This document shows, one piece after another, positions 42,781 to 42,934 of a DNA stretch of 42,934 bases. The DNA comes from Planctomycetota bacterium. Lineage in GTDB: Bacteria; Planctomycetota; Planctomycetia; Pirellulales; PLA5. Under the pieces are notes generated by a model. That model was not told the origin of the DNA and searched no databases. It saw nothing but the letters and a program-made list of their open reading frames with translations. How positions within the stretch are numbered: the first letter of the stretch is position 1; every line of letters begins with the position of its first letter. The translations under genes and the position numbers were made by a program. Where the stretch lies: assembly GCA_003576845.1 (NCBI GenBank), contig QEVJ01000039.1:1-42934 (forward strand), in the 5' to 3' direction.

Positions 42781-42836
42781 AAGGAAAGGCTTAAGGCTAA
42801 AGGCAAAAGGCTGAACCAAGGCTTAAGGTCTAAGGT
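42781..42836. repeat. Short-word repeat upstream of the ZIP transporter
   Basis: Overlapping AAGGCTTAAGG/AAGGCTAAAGG-like words fill this stretch. They extend an open frame upstream of the transporter's likely GTG start, and probably are spacer, not coding. The remaining 98 bp to the window end (42837-42934) contain one small hairpin (CTAGCA/TGCTAG) and no gene that can be supported. Confidence 0.45.
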
Positions 42837-42934
42837 CAGTGCTTTGTACTAGCATCGGCGTGCTAGCAGGCGATTTGATTTGCGGTTGTTTTCTTTGGTA
42901 AGTTGTCATCTCGTAACGATTTATGAACTCGAAT

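Noticed and set aside
1-42934. CRISPR arrays, tRNA, rRNA, integrases or transposases
   Set aside because: No regularly spaced repeats, no tRNA TPsiC/anticodon patterns and no recombinase motifs were seen; short words in spacers are irregular and degenerate.
42923-42934. ATG near the right edge followed by AACTCGAAT
   Set aside because: Only four codons remain in the window, too few to support a gene.

Overview
The window reads as chromosomal DNA of a planctomycete (phylum Planctomycetota, class Planctomycetia, most likely the Pirellulales). Several independent signs agree: a heme-binding DUF1549/DUF1553 protein, a PSCyt1-type cytochrome fused to WD40 repeats, a 2079-residue secreted protein with the LEPR-XLL signature and a dockerin-like C-terminus, PQQ-propeller and ThuA-like exported proteins, a deoxyhypusine-synthase-family enzyme, and a Lys/Ala-rich histone-H1-like protein. 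The DNA is GC-rich with strongly GC-biased third codon positions, so most long opposite-strand open frames are shadows. I see no phage, integrase, transposase, CRISPR array, tRNA or rRNA.

Left part (1-13,000). A decayed fragment is followed by a DUF2330 membrane protein. Convergent to it is a two-gene outer-membrane assembly operon in which the five POTRA domains and the beta-barrel of a BamA/Omp85 machine are encoded separately and coupled by a GTGA overlap; the barrel protein carries a lipoprotein signal. Next come two exported beta-propeller proteins, an isolated flagellar rod/hook-type protein, a peptidoglycan-binding protein with an HExxH motif, and an RlmI-like rRNA methyltransferase.

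Middle part (13,000-25,400). A short-chain dehydrogenase, a DUF1549/DUF1553 cytochrome-type protein, a PYROXD2-like flavoprotein and a PSCyt1-WD40-coiled-coil protein are followed by a small membrane protein lying between two diverged copies of the 3' end of the WD40 gene. Then comes a plus-strand run of rpe (pentose phosphate/Calvin), a histidine-phosphatase-fold protein that has lost both catalytic histidines, a small molybdopterin-domain protein without the catalytic cysteine, and a deoxyhypusine/homospermidine-synthase-like enzyme closed by a strong intrinsic terminator.

Right part (25,400-42,934). The giant LEPR-XLL/CotH/lamin-tail/dockerin protein is preceded by a 658-bp gap. That gap holds a minus-strand consensus promoter, a rod-shaped folded segment and an intrinsic terminator about 185 nt downstream: a strong small-RNA candidate resembling 6S RNA. 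Then come the histone-like protein, Mn-type superoxide dismutase, ribosomal protein L33 (54 codons), a Tat-exported ThuA-like protein, a DUF3472 protein, a DinB/DUF1572 protein, a 96-bp inverted-repeat element, and a formate dehydrogenase locus (a ferredoxin-NADP reductase divergent from a NuoE/F-type fused beta subunit and an FdsA-like alpha subunit). A ZIP-family metal transporter ends the window.

The most unusual items are the split BamA operon, the 6S-like RNA candidate, the duplicated 3' end around a membrane-protein gene, the catalytically dead phosphatase, and the formate dehydrogenase alpha subunit lacking its N-terminal His/Cys3 iron-sulfur site. All identifications rest on reading the sequence and recognising families; no database search was run.
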